Source of the DNA: Polaromonas sp. 39-63-25
Lineage (GTDB): Bacteria > Pseudomonadota > Gammaproteobacteria > Burkholderiales > Burkholderiaceae_C
NCBI RefSeq assembly: GCF_002278925.1
Contig: NZ_NCJH01000009.1
Span: 118,293 to 182,292, forward strand
Reading direction: 5' to 3'
Length of the DNA stretch: 64,000 nt
The notes under the pieces: generated by a model
The model's database searches: none
What the model was told of the DNA's origin: nothing
The model's input: the letters and a program-made list of their open reading frames with translations, nothing else
Part shown: piece after piece, positions 45,549-55,124 of the stretch
How positions within the stretch are numbered: the first letter of the stretch is position 1
Layout of the letters: each line of letters begins with the position of its first letter
Made by a program: the position numbers and the translations under genes

Positions 45549-47978
45549 TTAATGCTTGATGCTGCCCGCCAATTCAACCACCGGCGCGGCAGGCGCTGCT
45601 GCGGCCACAGCGGGCTCGTCGTCCGGCAGGGGAACCGGCTGGCGCACCAGTGCAATCTGCAGCACCTGGTCAATCCATTTGACAGGCACGATCTCCAGGC
45701 CGTTCTTCACGTTCTCCGGAATCTCCTGCAGATCCTTCGCGTTCTCTTCGGGGATCAGGACGGTCTTGATGCCGCCGCGCAAAGCCGCGAGCAGTTTTTC
45801 CTTCAGGCCGCCAATCGCCGTCACCTCGCCGCGCAGCGTGATCTCGCCGGTCATCGCCACATCACCGCGCACGGGAATGCCGGTGATGGCCGATACAAAG
45901 GCCGTGGTCATCGCCGCACCGGCGCTCGGGCCATCCTTGGGGGTGGCACCGTCGGGCACGTGAATGTGGATGTCACGCTTCTCGAACATTTCGTCCTTGA
46001 TGCCCAGCACCCGTGCCCGGCTGCGCACCACCGTGCGTGCGGCTTCCACGGATTCCTTCATCACGTCGCCGAGCGAACCCGTGCGCGTGATCACACCCTT
46101 GCCGGGCATCATCGCCGCCTCGATCGTCAGCAGATCGCCACCGACTTCCGTCCAGGCCAGCCCGACCACCTGGCCGATCTGGTTGAGCTCCCCGGCGCGG
46201 CCATAGTCGAACTTGCGCACGCCCAGAAAATCATTGAGGTTGTCGGCGGTCACCACCACCTTGGGCTCCATCTTCTTGAGCTGGATGCCCTTGACCACCT
46301 TGCGGCAGATCTTGGACAGTTCGCGCTCGAGTGAACGCACCCCGGCCTCACGCGTGTAGTAACGCACGATGTCGCGAACCGCCTGCTCCTTGATCTCCAG
46401 CTCGTCTTCCTTGACGCCGTTGTTCTTGAGCTGCTTGGGCAGCAGGTAACGCATGGCAATGCTGGTCTTTTCGTCTTCGGTGTAACCCGACAGGCGGATC
46501 ACTTCCATCCGGTCCAGCAAGGCCGGCGGGATGTTCATCGAGTTCGAGGTGGCCACAAACATCACATCGCTGAGGTCGAAGTCGACCTCGACGTAGTGGT
46601 CGCCAAAGGTGTGGTTCTGCTCGGGATCCAGCACCTCCAGCAGCGCACTGGAAGGGTCGCCACGGAAATCGGTGCCGAGCTTGTCAATCTCGTCGAGCAG
46701 GAACAGCGGGTTGCGCGTGCCGGCCTTGGTCAGGCTTTGCAGGACCTTGCCCGGCAAGGCACCGATGTAGGTACGCCGGTGACCGCGGATCTCCGCCTCG
46801 TCACGCATGCCGCCCAGCGCCATGCGCACGTACTTGCGCCCCGTGGCCTTGGCAATCGACTGGCCCAGCGAGGTTTTGCCAACGCCAGGAGGGCCGACCA
46901 GACAGAGAATCGGCGCCTTGAGTTTGTCGACACGCTGCTGCACCGCGAGGTATTCAACAATGCGGTCCTTGACCTTTTCCAGGCCGTAATGGTCTTCGTC
47001 CAGCACGGCCTCGGCGTTGGCAAGGTCGTGTTTGATCTTGGTCTTCTTGCTCCAGGGCAGACCGGTCAGCACATCGATGTAGGAGCGCACCACGGTCGCT
47101 TCGGCCGACATTGGCGACATCAGCTTGAGCTTTTTCAGCTCGCTCTCGGCCTTCTTGCGCGCTTCCTGCGGCATTTTGGCGGTCTTGATCTTTTTCTCGA
47201 TCTCTTCGATGTCCGCGCCCTCTTCACCCTCGCCGAGTTCCTTCTGGATCGCCTTGACCTGCTCGTTCAGGTAGAAATCGCGCTGGTTTTTCTCCATCTG
47301 GCGCTTGACGCGGCCGCGGATTTTCTTGTCCACATTGAGAATGTCGACTTCGCGTTCGAGCTGCTCATAGAGGTTTTCGAGCCGGGCCTTGACGTTGTCC
47401 AGATCGAGGATGACCTGCTTGGCATCCAGCTTGAGCGGCAGGTGCGCGGCAATGGTGTCGGCCAGCCGGCCGGCATCGTCGATGCTGGAAATCGAAGTGA
47501 GGATCTCAGGCGGGATTTTCTTGTTGAGTTTGACGTAGTGGTCGAACTGCTGCATCACGGCGCGGCGCAGCGCTTCGGTCTCGCTGGTCTTGTCGCCGGG
47601 CGTGAGCACGGCCGCCTCCACCGGCGTCACATTGGCGCTGAAGTGGGCCTCGCCCTCTTCGATCTTGTTGACAACGGCGCGTTGCTGGCCTTCAACCAGC
47701 ACTTTGACCGTGCCGTCCGGCAGTTTGAGCATCTGCAAAATCGTGGCCACACAGCCGACACCGAACATGTCCTCTACAGACGGTTCATCCTTGGCGGCTG
47801 CTTTCTGGGCCACGAGCATGATGCGGCGCTCGGCCTCCATCGCCGACTCCAGCGCCTTGATGCTTTTGGGGCGGCCGACGAACAGCGGAATCACCATGTG
47901 GGGGAACACCACCACGTCACGCAGCGGCAACAGCGGCAGGTCGATGGGGCTGGAAGGCAATGTGGTTTGTGCGGACAT
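45549..47978 (-). CDS. lon: ATP-dependent protease La
   Basis: Lon degrades misfolded and regulatory proteins in the cytoplasm. The 809-residue protein has the N-terminal substrate domain ([23 protein letters not shown]), the AAA module with Walker [12 protein letters not shown] and Walker [12 protein letters not shown], and the protease domain with Ser in [12 protein letters not shown] and Lys in [14 protein letters not shown]. The tail is Ala-rich. A sigma-32-type promoter lies about 95 bp upstream. It is third after clpP and clpX, as in many proteobacteria. Confidence 0.97.
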   Translation of the reverse strand: MSAQTTLPSSPIDLPLLPLRDVVVFPHMVIPLFVGRPKSIKALESAMEAERRIMLVAQKAAAKDEPSVEDMFGVGCVATILQMLKLPDGTVKVLVEGQQRAVVNKIEEGEAHFSANVTPVEAAVLTPGDKTSETEALRRAVMQQFDHYVKLNKKIPPEILTSISSIDDAGRLADTIAAHLPLKLDAKQVILDLDNVKARLENLYEQLEREVDILNVDKKIRGRVKRQMEKNQRDFYLNEQVKAIQKELGEGEEGADIEEIEKKIKTAKMPQEARKKAESELKKLKLMSPMSAEATVVRSYIDVLTGLPWSKKTKIKHDLANAEAVLDEDHYGLEKVKDRIVEYLAVQQRVDKLKAPILCLVGPPGVGKTSLGQSIAKATGRKYVRMALGGMRDEAEIRGHRRTYIGALPGKVLQSLTKAGTRNPLFLLDEIDKLGTDFRGDPSSALLEVLDPEQNHTFGDHYVEVDFDLSDVMFVATSNSMNIPPALLDRMEVIRLSGYTEDEKTSIAMRYLLPKQLKNNGVKEDELEIKEQAVRDIVRYYTREAGVRSLERELSKICRKVVKGIQLKKMEPKVVVTADNLNDFLGVRKFDYGRAGELNQIGQVVGLAWTEVGGDLLTIEAAMMPGKGVITRTGSLGDVMKESVEAARTVVRSRARVLGIKDEMFEKRDIHIHVPDGATPKDGPSAGAAMTTAFVSAITGIPVRGDVAMTGEITLRGEVTAIGGLKEKLLAALRGGIKTVLIPEENAKDLQEIPENVKNGLEIVPVKWIDQVLQIALVRQPVPLPDDEPAVAAAAPAAPVVELAGSIKH

Positions 47979-48065
47979 ATCAACCCTTAGAGGTAGGCCT
48001 TTAACGAAAACCGTGGCGCCAGGGCGTCCGGGGATTTTCAGTATCGGTGAAAACAGTTATCTGGA

Positions 48066-48093
48066 AAGTGGGGAACAGCGGCCACTTTTCAAG
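48066..48093 (-). promoter_or_regulatory. Sigma-32-type heat-shock promoter of lon
   Basis: On the minus strand CTTGAAA (48087-48093) is followed after 13 bp by CCCCACTT (48066-48073), against the RpoH consensus CTTGAAA and CCCCATnT. It lies in the gap between clpX and lon, which allows lon to be induced apart from clpX. Confidence 0.8.
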
Positions 48094-48155
48094 CCTGCCG
48101 CCCATTTATGCCACTTCAGGCACCACACCGGGGACCTTCTTGGTCTGGCGCGGCC

Positions 48156-49421
48156 TCAGGCCTGTTTGGCGGCTTCACGGTAGACCAGCAGCGGCGGCTT
48201 GTTTTCCTCGATCGTCGACTCGTCAACCACCACTTTTTCCACATTGCTGGTGTTGGGCAGGTCAAACATGGTGTCAATCAGGGACTGTTCCAGGATCGAG
48301 CGCAGGCCGCGCGCGCCGGTCTTGCGGGCCAGCGCCTTGCGGGCAATGGCCTTGAGCGCCGAGGGACGAATCTCCAGATCGACCCCTTCCATGGACAGCA
48401 GCTTGCTGAACTGCTTGACGACGGCGTTTTTGGGTTCCGTCAGGATCTGCACCAGCGCGTCCTCAGTCAGTTCGGCCAAAGTGGCAACCACCGGCATGCG
48501 GCCCACCAGTTCGGGGATCAGACCGAACTTGATCAGGTCTTCCGGCTCCACGTCCTTGAAGGCCTCAGTCAGGCTCCGGGCCTTTTTGCTCTTGACGCTG
48601 GCACCAAAACCGATGCCGGACGACTCGGTGCGGTTTTCGATGACTTTTTCCAGCCCCGAGAAAGCCCCGCCGCAGATAAACAGGATGTTGGTGGTGTCGA
48701 CCTGCAGGAAGTCCTGGTTCGGGTGCTTGCGGCCGCCCTGCGGCGGCACCGAGGCCATGGTGCCCTCGATCAGTTTGAGCAGCGCCTGCTGCACACCCTC
48801 ACCCGACACGTCGCGCGTGATCGAGGGGTTGTCGGACTTGCGCGAGATCTTGTCGATTTCGTCGATGTAGACAATACCCTGCTGCGCGCGCTCGACTTCA
48901 TAGTTGCAGCTCTGCAGCAGCTTCTGGATGATGTTCTCGACGTCCTCGCCGACATAGCCGGCTTCGGTCAGCGTGGTGGCGTCGGCCATCACGAAAGGAA
49001 CATTCAGCGTACGCGCCAGGGTCTGGGCCAGCAGGGTCTTGCCGGAGCCGGTGGGGCCGATCAGCAGAATGTTGCTTTTGGTCAGCTCCACATCGTCTTT
49101 TTTTGCTTTTTCCTTGTGGCGCAGGCGTTTGTAGTGGTTGTACACGGCGACGGCCAGTGTGCGCTTGGCTGGTTCCTGGCCGATGACGTAGCCGTCCAGT
49201 GTGGTCTTGATTTCCAGCGGCGTCGGCAGGTCGCCACGCGTTTCGCGCACATCATCTCCGGCGGGCAGCTCGTCGCGGATGATTTCGTTGCACAGGTCGA
49301 TGCATTCATCACAGATGAAAACCGATGGCCCTGCAATCAGCTTCTTGACTTCGTGCTGGCTTTTGCCGCAGAAGGAGCAGTACAGGGTTTTTTCGCTGGA
49401 AGAGCCTTTTTTATCGGCCAT
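48156..49421 (-). CDS. clpX: ClpXP protease ATPase subunit
   Basis: ClpX unfolds tagged substrates and feeds them to ClpP. The 421-residue protein has the four-Cys zinc finger ([25 protein letters not shown]), Walker [13 protein letters not shown], Walker [11 protein letters not shown], the RKSDN pore-side segment and the IGF-type ClpP loop (IGFGASV). It follows clpP, but a terminator and repeat R2c lie between the two genes, so they may be partly uncoupled. Confidence 0.97.
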   Translation of the reverse strand: MADKKGSSSEKTLYCSFCGKSQHEVKKLIAGPSVFICDECIDLCNEIIRDELPAGDDVRETRGDLPTPLEIKTTLDGYVIGQEPAKRTLAVAVYNHYKRLRHKEKAKKDDVELTKSNILLIGPTGSGKTLLAQTLARTLNVPFVMADATTLTEAGYVGEDVENIIQKLLQSCNYEVERAQQGIVYIDEIDKISRKSDNPSITRDVSGEGVQQALLKLIEGTMASVPPQGGRKHPNQDFLQVDTTNILFICGGAFSGLEKVIENRTESSGIGFGASVKSKKARSLTEAFKDVEPEDLIKFGLIPELVGRMPVVATLAELTEDALVQILTEPKNAVVKQFSKLLSMEGVDLEIRPSALKAIARKALARKTGARGLRSILEQSLIDTMFDLPNTSNVEKVVVDESTIEENKPPLLVYREAAKQA

Positions 49422-49476
49422 GAATGTAATGCCTTTGGGTGCCCGAGGGACGTGTTAGCCAATGATAACCAAATAA

Positions 49477-49534
49477 ACCTGGCCCCCACGTTTCGCGGCC
49501 CCCAAGAGGGCTTTTTGTCCTGGGGCGACCCGGG
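49477..49534 (+). repeat. Dispersed GC-rich repeat R2, copy c (short form)
   Basis: CTGGCCCCCACGTTTCGCGG, CCCCCAAGAGGGC, TTTTTGTCCTGGGGCGACCCGG. It aligns with copy d at 58188. It lies between the clpX start and the clpP terminator. Confidence 0.65.
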
Positions 49535-49537
49535 GAC

Positions 49538-49573
49538 AAAAAAACGGCGTTTCCTGCCACAGGAAACGCCGTT
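49538..49573 (-). terminator. Terminator between clpP and clpX
   Basis: On the minus strand AACGGCGTTTCCT pairs perfectly with AGGAAACGCCGTT around GTGGC and is followed by TTTTT. It is 33 bp after the clpP stop. Confidence 0.92.
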
Positions 49574-49606
49574 GCTGCAATGCAACTGACGGGAAAAGCC
49601 GAGCCT

Positions 49607-50227
49607 TCAGGGGCGCTTGGCAATCACCTGATCCACCACACCATAGGCTTTCGCCTCGTCGGCAAACATGAAGTAGTCGCGCTCGGTGTCGCGCTCGATT
49701 TTTTCAATGGTCTGCCCGGTATTTTCGGCCAGGATGCGGTTGAGCTGGTCACGCGTCTTGAGGATGTCGCGGGCGTGGATCTCGATGTCGGAGGCCTGGC
49801 CCTGCGCGCCGCCCGAAGGCTGGTGAATCATCACGCGCGAGTTGGGCAGCGAAAAGCGCTTGCCCTTGGCGCCGGCCGCCAGCAGGAAGGCACCCATGCT
49901 GGCCGCCATGCCCACGCACAGCGTGGACACGTCCGCCTTGATGAACTGCATGGTGTCGTAAATCGCCATGCCGGCGGTCACGGAACCGCCCGGGGAGTTG
50001 ATGTAGAACGAAATGTCCTTGTCCGGGTTTTCGCTCTCGAGGAACAGCAACTGCGCCACCACCAGGTTGGCCGTCTGGTCGTTGACCGGGCCCACGAGGA
50101 AAATGACACGCTCCTTCAGCAGGCGCGAATAGATGTCATAGGACCGCTCGCCGCGGCCGGACTGCTCAATCACCATCGGCACCATGCCGAGGCCCTGGAT
50201 GTCCTGTGCACTGCTGTAAATGTTCAT
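49607..50227 (-). CDS. clpP: ATP-dependent Clp protease proteolytic subunit
   Basis: ClpP forms the 14-mer serine protease chamber. The 206-residue protein has [27 protein letters not shown], the nucleophile Ser in [12 protein letters not shown], the His in VMIHQPSGG, and the Asp of the triad in [13 protein letters not shown] 50227 follows a GGAG. The region upstream has a sigma-32-type promoter. It lies between tig and clpX as usual. Confidence 0.97.
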   Translation of the reverse strand: MNIYSSAQDIQGLGMVPMVIEQSGRGERSYDIYSRLLKERVIFLVGPVNDQTANLVVAQLLFLESENPDKDISFYINSPGGSVTAGMAIYDTMQFIKADVSTLCVGMAASMGAFLLAAGAKGKRFSLPNSRVMIHQPSGGAQGQASDIEIHARDILKTRDQLNRILAENTGQTIEKIERDTERDYFMFADEAKAYGVVDQVIAKRP

Positions 50228-50262
50228 GTTTTCTCCAAATGTTGGGACTACTTTACCCAAAA

Positions 50263-50291
50263 TAAATGGGGCTTGAAGCCTCAGCCGCAAG
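50263..50291 (-). promoter_or_regulatory. Sigma-32-type promoter of clpP
   Basis: On the minus strand CTTGCGG (50285-50291) is followed after 13 bp by CCCCATTTA (50263-50271), a perfect RpoH -10 element. It ends 35 bp before the clpP ATG, in the gap after tig. Confidence 0.72.
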
Positions 50292-50342
50292 CCCCTGCAT
50301 CAGAAATCAGCTTTGCGCCGGGCCGGGAGCCCGCCGTCCGCT

Positions 50343-51653
50343 TCAGTTCTGCGCCATCAATTCATCAAATGGCACCGATTTTTCGACGATTTTGGCCTTG
50401 CCCAGCACAAAATTCGTGACGTTGTTTTCGATCACGACGGACTCGACCTCGGCCATGCGTTTTTCGTCGCTGAAGTACCAGCGCACCACGTCTTCCGGCT
50501 TTTCGTAGCTCGAAGCCAGCTCTTCGACGTGGGCCTTGACCTGTTCGGTCTTGGGAAACAGGTCGTTGGTACGGGTCAGCTCGGCCACCACCAAGCCCAG
50601 GCGCACGCGCTTTTCAGCTTGCGGGCGGAAGATGTCGTCGGGAATCGGCGCCTTGTCAGCGTCCTTGATGCCGCGCTGCTTGAGGTCGGCGCGGGCACCT
50701 TCCACCATGCGGTCCAGTTCGGACTGGACGATCGCCTGGGGCACGTCGAGTTCGGCGTGGGCCAGCAGCGCGTCCATGACGGCGTTTTTGTTGCGGGCCA
50801 GCAGGCGGAACTTGACTTCGCGCTCGAGGTTCTTGCGGATGTCGGCGCGCAGGCCTTCGACGGTCGCGTCGGCAATACCCAGGGATTTGGCCAGGGCTTC
50901 GTTGACTTCAGGCAGGTGGGCGGCTTCGATCTTCTTGACCGTGACCATGAAGTCGGCCTGTTTGCCGGCGACATCCTTGCCATGGTAATCAGCGGGGAAA
51001 TTGAGCGGGAAGGTCTTGCTCTCGCCGCTTTTCATGCCGCGCACCGCGTCTTCGAACTCCTTGAGCATCTGGCCTTCGCCGACCAGGAACTGGAAGGCTT
51101 CCGCCTTGCCGCCGGCAAACGGCTCGCCGTCGATCTTGCCTTCGAAGTCGATGGTGACGCGGTCGCCGTCCTGCGCAGGCGCGTCGATGGCGCGCTGGGC
51201 AAAGGTGCGGCGCTGCTTGCGCAGGATGTCCACCGTCTTGTCGATGGCTTCGTCGGTCACTTCTGCGGTAATTTTTTCGACTTCCGCGCTGGCCAGGTCG
51301 CCGATCTTGACTTCCGGATAAACCTCGAAAATCGCGTCAAACGCCAGCTCGCCCTCGGGCGCGCCTTCCTTTTCGCTGATGCGCGGCTGGCCGGCCACGC
51401 GCAGCTTGGCTTCATTGGCGGCCACGGAGAAAGCTTCGCCGACCTTGTCGTTCATGACTTCGTAATGCACGGAGTAGCCATAACGCTGGGCGACCACGTT
51501 CATCGGCACCTTGCCGGGACGGAAACCGTCCATCTTGACCGTGCGGGCCAGGCGTTTCAGGCGCGAGTCCACTTCGGACTGGATGGTGCCTACGGGCAGC
51601 GTCAAAGTGATCTTGCGCTCCAGCTTCTCAAGGGTTTCAACAGTCACGGCCAT
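50343..51653 (-). CDS. tig: Trigger factor
   Basis: This ribosome-bound chaperone and prolyl isomerase meets nascent chains at the exit tunnel. The 436-residue protein has the ribosome-binding domain with the signature GFRPGKVPMNVV, the FKBP-type domain (residues about 150-245; AQDGDRVTIDFEGKIDGEPF, FPLNFPADYHGKDVAGK) and the helical C-terminal arms. ATG 51653 follows AGGAG. It leads the tig-clpP-clpX-lon cluster. Confidence 0.97.
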   Translation of the reverse strand: MAVTVETLEKLERKITLTLPVGTIQSEVDSRLKRLARTVKMDGFRPGKVPMNVVAQRYGYSVHYEVMNDKVGEAFSVAANEAKLRVAGQPRISEKEGAPEGELAFDAIFEVYPEVKIGDLASAEVEKITAEVTDEAIDKTVDILRKQRRTFAQRAIDAPAQDGDRVTIDFEGKIDGEPFAGGKAEAFQFLVGEGQMLKEFEDAVRGMKSGESKTFPLNFPADYHGKDVAGKQADFMVTVKKIEAAHLPEVNEALAKSLGIADATVEGLRADIRKNLEREVKFRLLARNKNAVMDALLAHAELDVPQAIVQSELDRMVEGARADLKQRGIKDADKAPIPDDIFRPQAEKRVRLGLVVAELTRTNDLFPKTEQVKAHVEELASSYEKPEDVVRWYFSDEKRMAEVESVVIENNVTNFVLGKAKIVEKSVPFDELMAQN

Positions 51654-51697
51654 GATCTACTCCTAAATATCCGAAAAATGTGTAAAAGACAGAGGGG

Positions 51698-51717
51698 CGC
51701 ACCGGTCAACCGGTGCG
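51698..51717 (-). terminator. Hairpin after tRNA-Leu (probable terminator)
   Basis: CGCACCGG / CCGGTGCG with a TTGA loop lies 26 bp after the tRNA-Leu end and 45 bp before tig. Only a poor T-run (CTCTGTCTTTT) follows, so termination may be partial. Confidence 0.55.
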
Positions 51718-51742
51718 GCCATCGTCCTGAAAGTCTCAATCG

Positions 51743-51829
51743 TGGTGCGCGGGGCGGGACTCGAACCCGCACATCCTTGCGGACGTCAGGACCTAAACCT
51801 GGTGCGTCTACCAATTTCGCCACCCGCGC
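51743..51829 (-). tRNA. tRNA-Leu(UAG)
   Basis: An 87 nt class II tRNA with encoded CCA. The acceptor pairs GCGCGGG with CCCGCGC, the anticodon loop TTTAGGT gives UAG, the T arm is GGGTTCGAGTCCC, and the long variable arm is present. It lies just upstream of tig on the same strand, a common arrangement. Confidence 0.96.
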
Positions 51830-51952
51830 GCCTGAAATAAAAACGGGAATCCTCAGCTTTTCGGCTTCCGGACCCCCGCCTGAAATCGGTCAACTTTCTA
51901 TTTTAGCCTGTATCGGCTGCCGCTTCAGCGCCCAGCCATCCCGCAGGTGGGG

Positions 51953-54900
51953 TCAGGCCGGGACCGGTAACTCCCGTTTCACACGAAACCACGCTGCATA
52001 CATCGCCGGCAAGGCCAGCAGCGTCAGCACCGTGGCAACAATCAGCCCGCCCATGATGGCAACCGCCATCGGTCCCCAGAACACGCTGCGCGACAGCGGG
52101 ATCATGGCCAGCACGGCGGCGGCGGCGGTCAGCACGATGGGGCGCAAACGCCGCACGGCTGACTCGACAATCGCGTCCCAGGCTGGCACGCCGGCCGCCC
52201 GGTCCTGCTCGATCTGGTCGATCAGGATCACCGAGTTGCGCTGGATCATGCCCATCAGCGCAATCACGCCGAGCAAGGCCACAAAGCCGAAGGGACGGCC
52301 CAGCAGCAGCAGGGCCCCGGCCACGCCGGCAATGCCCAGCGGTCCGGTCAGGAAGACCAGCATGGCGCGGCTGAAGCTGTGCAGCTGCAGCATCAGCAAG
52401 GTGAAGGTCAGGAACAGCATGATGGGAATGCCGGCTGCAATCGAGCTGGAGCCCTTGCTGCTTTCCTCGACGGCGCCGGCGACGTCAATGCGGTAACCGG
52501 CGATGCCTTTCTGGCGCCACTGCGCTTCCAGCGCCTTCAGTTGCGGCAGCAACTCGTTGGTCACCGTCGCGCCCTGCAGCCCCTCGACGATGTCGCTTTG
52601 CACCGTGATTGCATAGTCGCGATTTTCGCGCCACATCACGCCCGGCTCCCAGGTGAATACTGGCTTGGCGATCTGTGTCAGGGGAATGGACTTGCCCGAT
52701 GCGGTCGGCAGATAGGCGTTGGCCATGTCGGTGATGGAATTGCGCTCGTCCGGCGGCGGGCGCACCACCATGTCAATGAGTTTGTCGCCTTCGCGGAACT
52801 GCCCCACTGTGCTGCCTGTCAGGCTGGTCTTTGAAGCCTGCGCGATCGACTGGCTGGTCACGCCCAGGGCGCGCGCCTTGGACTGGTCCACTTCCAGGCG
52901 CAGCACCTTGACCGACTCGTTCCAGTTGTCGTTGACGCCGCGGGTGTGGGCGCTCTCCCGCATCACGGCCTTGACCTCATCGGCGCGTTCGCGCAGCACC
53001 AGCGGGTCCACGCCGACCACGCGGAACTGCACCGGGTAAGGCACGGGCGGGCCGTTGGGCAGCAGCTTGATGCGGCCGCGCACCTCGGGGAATTCCTGGG
53101 CCAGCAGCGCCGGCAGCTTGATGCGCAGGGACTCGCGCACTTTCAGGTCCTGCGGCAGCACGATGAATTGCGACACGTTGGTCTGCGGAAAAACCTGGTC
53201 CAGCGGCAGGTAAAAACGCGGCACGCCCGAGCCTATCCAGGTGCTGACCGAACTGACGCCGGCTTCCTGGAGCAGGCGTGCCTCGACACGTTTGGCCGTC
53301 AGTTCATTGGCGGCGAACGAGGTGCCTTCCGGGAACCAGATGTCGACCATGATCTCGCGCCGGCTCGAATCCGGGAAGAACTGCTGCTGCACCTTGCCCA
53401 TGCCGACAATGCCGAGCGCAAAAAACAGCACTGTTGCGCCTATCGTGAGCCAGCGGTACTGCACACACCAGTTCACCGCCCGGCGAAACGTGTTGTAGAA
53501 GGGGCTGTCGAACATCTCGTGAGGGCTGTCCTGCCCGGCGGCCACCTCCTGCACATGCGGCGGCACCTTGAGCAGCAAGGTCCCCAGATAAGGCACAAAA
53601 TACACCGACACGACCCAGCTCAGCACCAGCGCGATGACAGTGACCGCAAAGATCGCGTAGGTGTACTCGCCCACGGCCGATTTGGCCATGCCGATCGGCA
53701 AAAAGCCGACGGCCGTGATCAGCGTGCCGGTCAGCATCGGCATGGCGGTGATTTCATACGCAAAGGTCGCGGCGCGCACCTTGTCGTAACCCTCTTCCAT
53801 CTTGCGCACCATCATCTCGACCGCAATGATCGCGTCGTCCACCAGCAGGCCCAGCGCAATGATCAGCGAGCCCAGCGAGATCTTGTGCAGGCCGATGCCG
53901 AAGTAGCTCATGGCCAGAAAGGTCACCGCCAGCACCAGCGGAATCGTGATGCCCACCACCAGGCCGGGCCGCATGTCGATGTAATAACGCTTCCACAGCG
54001 GGTGCTGGCCCGGGCGGCGATGAAAACCCAGTGCGATGAAACTCACCGCAAGCACGATCACCACCGCCTCGATCAGCACCTTCACGAACTCGTTGACCGA
54101 GGTCGCCACCGCGGTCGGCTGGTCCTGGATCTGCACCAGCTCGATGCCGGCCGGCAGGCTGGTGCCGATGCGCGCAGTGGTCGCCTTCAGCGCCTTGCCC
54201 AGGGCAATGATGTCGCCGCCCTTGCCCATGGAGACACCGAGCGCGATGACCTCCCGGCCCTGGTGCCGCACCTTGACGGCAGGCGGGTCAATGTAACCAC
54301 GCCTGACCTCGGCAATGTCCCCCAGCCGCAGCTGGCTGCCCGAACTGGCGCGTATCGGCATGGCACGCAACTGCTCGACCACTTCGAACTGGCCGGCCAC
54401 CCGCACCTGCACCACGTCCAGCGGCGTCTGGATCGCGCCGGCGGACTCCACCGCGTTTTGCTGGCCGAGCTGGTTCAGGACCTGGTTGAAGTCCAGCCCG
54501 AGCTGGGCCAGGCGTTTTTGGGAGATCTCGATGTAGAGCTTTTCGTCCTGCGCGCCGAACTGCTCGACCTTGGCCACATCGGGCACTCGCAGCAACTGCT
54601 GGCGCACGTCGTCGGCAAAGGTCTTGAGCTCGGCATAACTGAAACCATCGGCCTGCAGCGCGTAGATCACGCCATACACGTCGCCGAAGTCGTCGTTGAA
54701 AAACGGTCCCTGCACGCCGCCGGGCAGCGTGCCCCGCATGTCGCCGATCTTCTTGCGCGCCGCATACCAGACACCGGCCACATCGGCGGCTTTCGACGAG
54801 TCCTTGATCTGGAAAATGATCTGCGACTCGCCCGGCTTGGAGTAGCTGCGGATCTTGTCGGCAAACGGCACTTCCTGCAGCGTGCGCTCGATCTTGTCGG

Positions 54901-55117
54901 TCACCTGCTCGGCCACCTGCTGCGCCGTGGCGCCCGGCCAGTAGGTACGCACCACCATGGCACGGAAGGTGAACGGCGGGTCCTCGTCCTGGCCGAGCTG
55001 GAAGTAGGCAGCGAAGCCGAGCAGCATCAGCACCACCATCAGGTAACGCGTCAGCGCCGGATGGTCCAGCGCCCATTTGGACAGGTTGAAGCTGTTCTTC
55101 GGTTGTACTTGGGTCAT
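51953..55117 (-). CDS. RND family efflux pump permease (second system)
   Basis: This 1054-residue inner-membrane antiporter differs from the AcrB-type pump at 39034. It starts NLSKWALDHPALTRYLMVVLMLLG and has the Asp pair GLLVDDAIIAVEMMVRKMEEG and the TM-rich end ATVLTLLALPAMYAAWFRVKRE. Its N-terminus and the GQDEDPPFTFRAMVV segment recall the VexF/TriC-like or HAE1-related pumps that use diverse organic substrates. No outer-membrane factor gene is adjacent, so it probably borrows one such as the product of 37566. Its start lies 7 bp after the adaptor stop. Confidence 0.9.
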   Translation of the reverse strand: MTQVQPKNSFNLSKWALDHPALTRYLMVVLMLLGFAAYFQLGQDEDPPFTFRAMVVRTYWPGATAQQVAEQVTDKIERTLQEVPFADKIRSYSKPGESQIIFQIKDSSKAADVAGVWYAARKKIGDMRGTLPGGVQGPFFNDDFGDVYGVIYALQADGFSYAELKTFADDVRQQLLRVPDVAKVEQFGAQDEKLYIEISQKRLAQLGLDFNQVLNQLGQQNAVESAGAIQTPLDVVQVRVAGQFEVVEQLRAMPIRASSGSQLRLGDIAEVRRGYIDPPAVKVRHQGREVIALGVSMGKGGDIIALGKALKATTARIGTSLPAGIELVQIQDQPTAVATSVNEFVKVLIEAVVIVLAVSFIALGFHRRPGQHPLWKRYYIDMRPGLVVGITIPLVLAVTFLAMSYFGIGLHKISLGSLIIALGLLVDDAIIAVEMMVRKMEEGYDKVRAATFAYEITAMPMLTGTLITAVGFLPIGMAKSAVGEYTYAIFAVTVIALVLSWVVSVYFVPYLGTLLLKVPPHVQEVAAGQDSPHEMFDSPFYNTFRRAVNWCVQYRWLTIGATVLFFALGIVGMGKVQQQFFPDSSRREIMVDIWFPEGTSFAANELTAKRVEARLLQEAGVSSVSTWIGSGVPRFYLPLDQVFPQTNVSQFIVLPQDLKVRESLRIKLPALLAQEFPEVRGRIKLLPNGPPVPYPVQFRVVGVDPLVLRERADEVKAVMRESAHTRGVNDNWNESVKVLRLEVDQSKARALGVTSQSIAQASKTSLTGSTVGQFREGDKLIDMVVRPPPDERNSITDMANAYLPTASGKSIPLTQIAKPVFTWEPGVMWRENRDYAITVQSDIVEGLQGATVTNELLPQLKALEAQWRQKGIAGYRIDVAGAVEESSKGSSSIAAGIPIMLFLTFTLLMLQLHSFSRAMLVFLTGPLGIAGVAGALLLLGRPFGFVALLGVIALMGMIQRNSVILIDQIEQDRAAGVPAWDAIVESAVRRLRPIVLTAAAAVLAMIPLSRSVFWGPMAVAIMGGLIVATVLTLLALPAMYAAWFRVKRELPVPA

Positions 55118-55124
55118 GCCGGCC

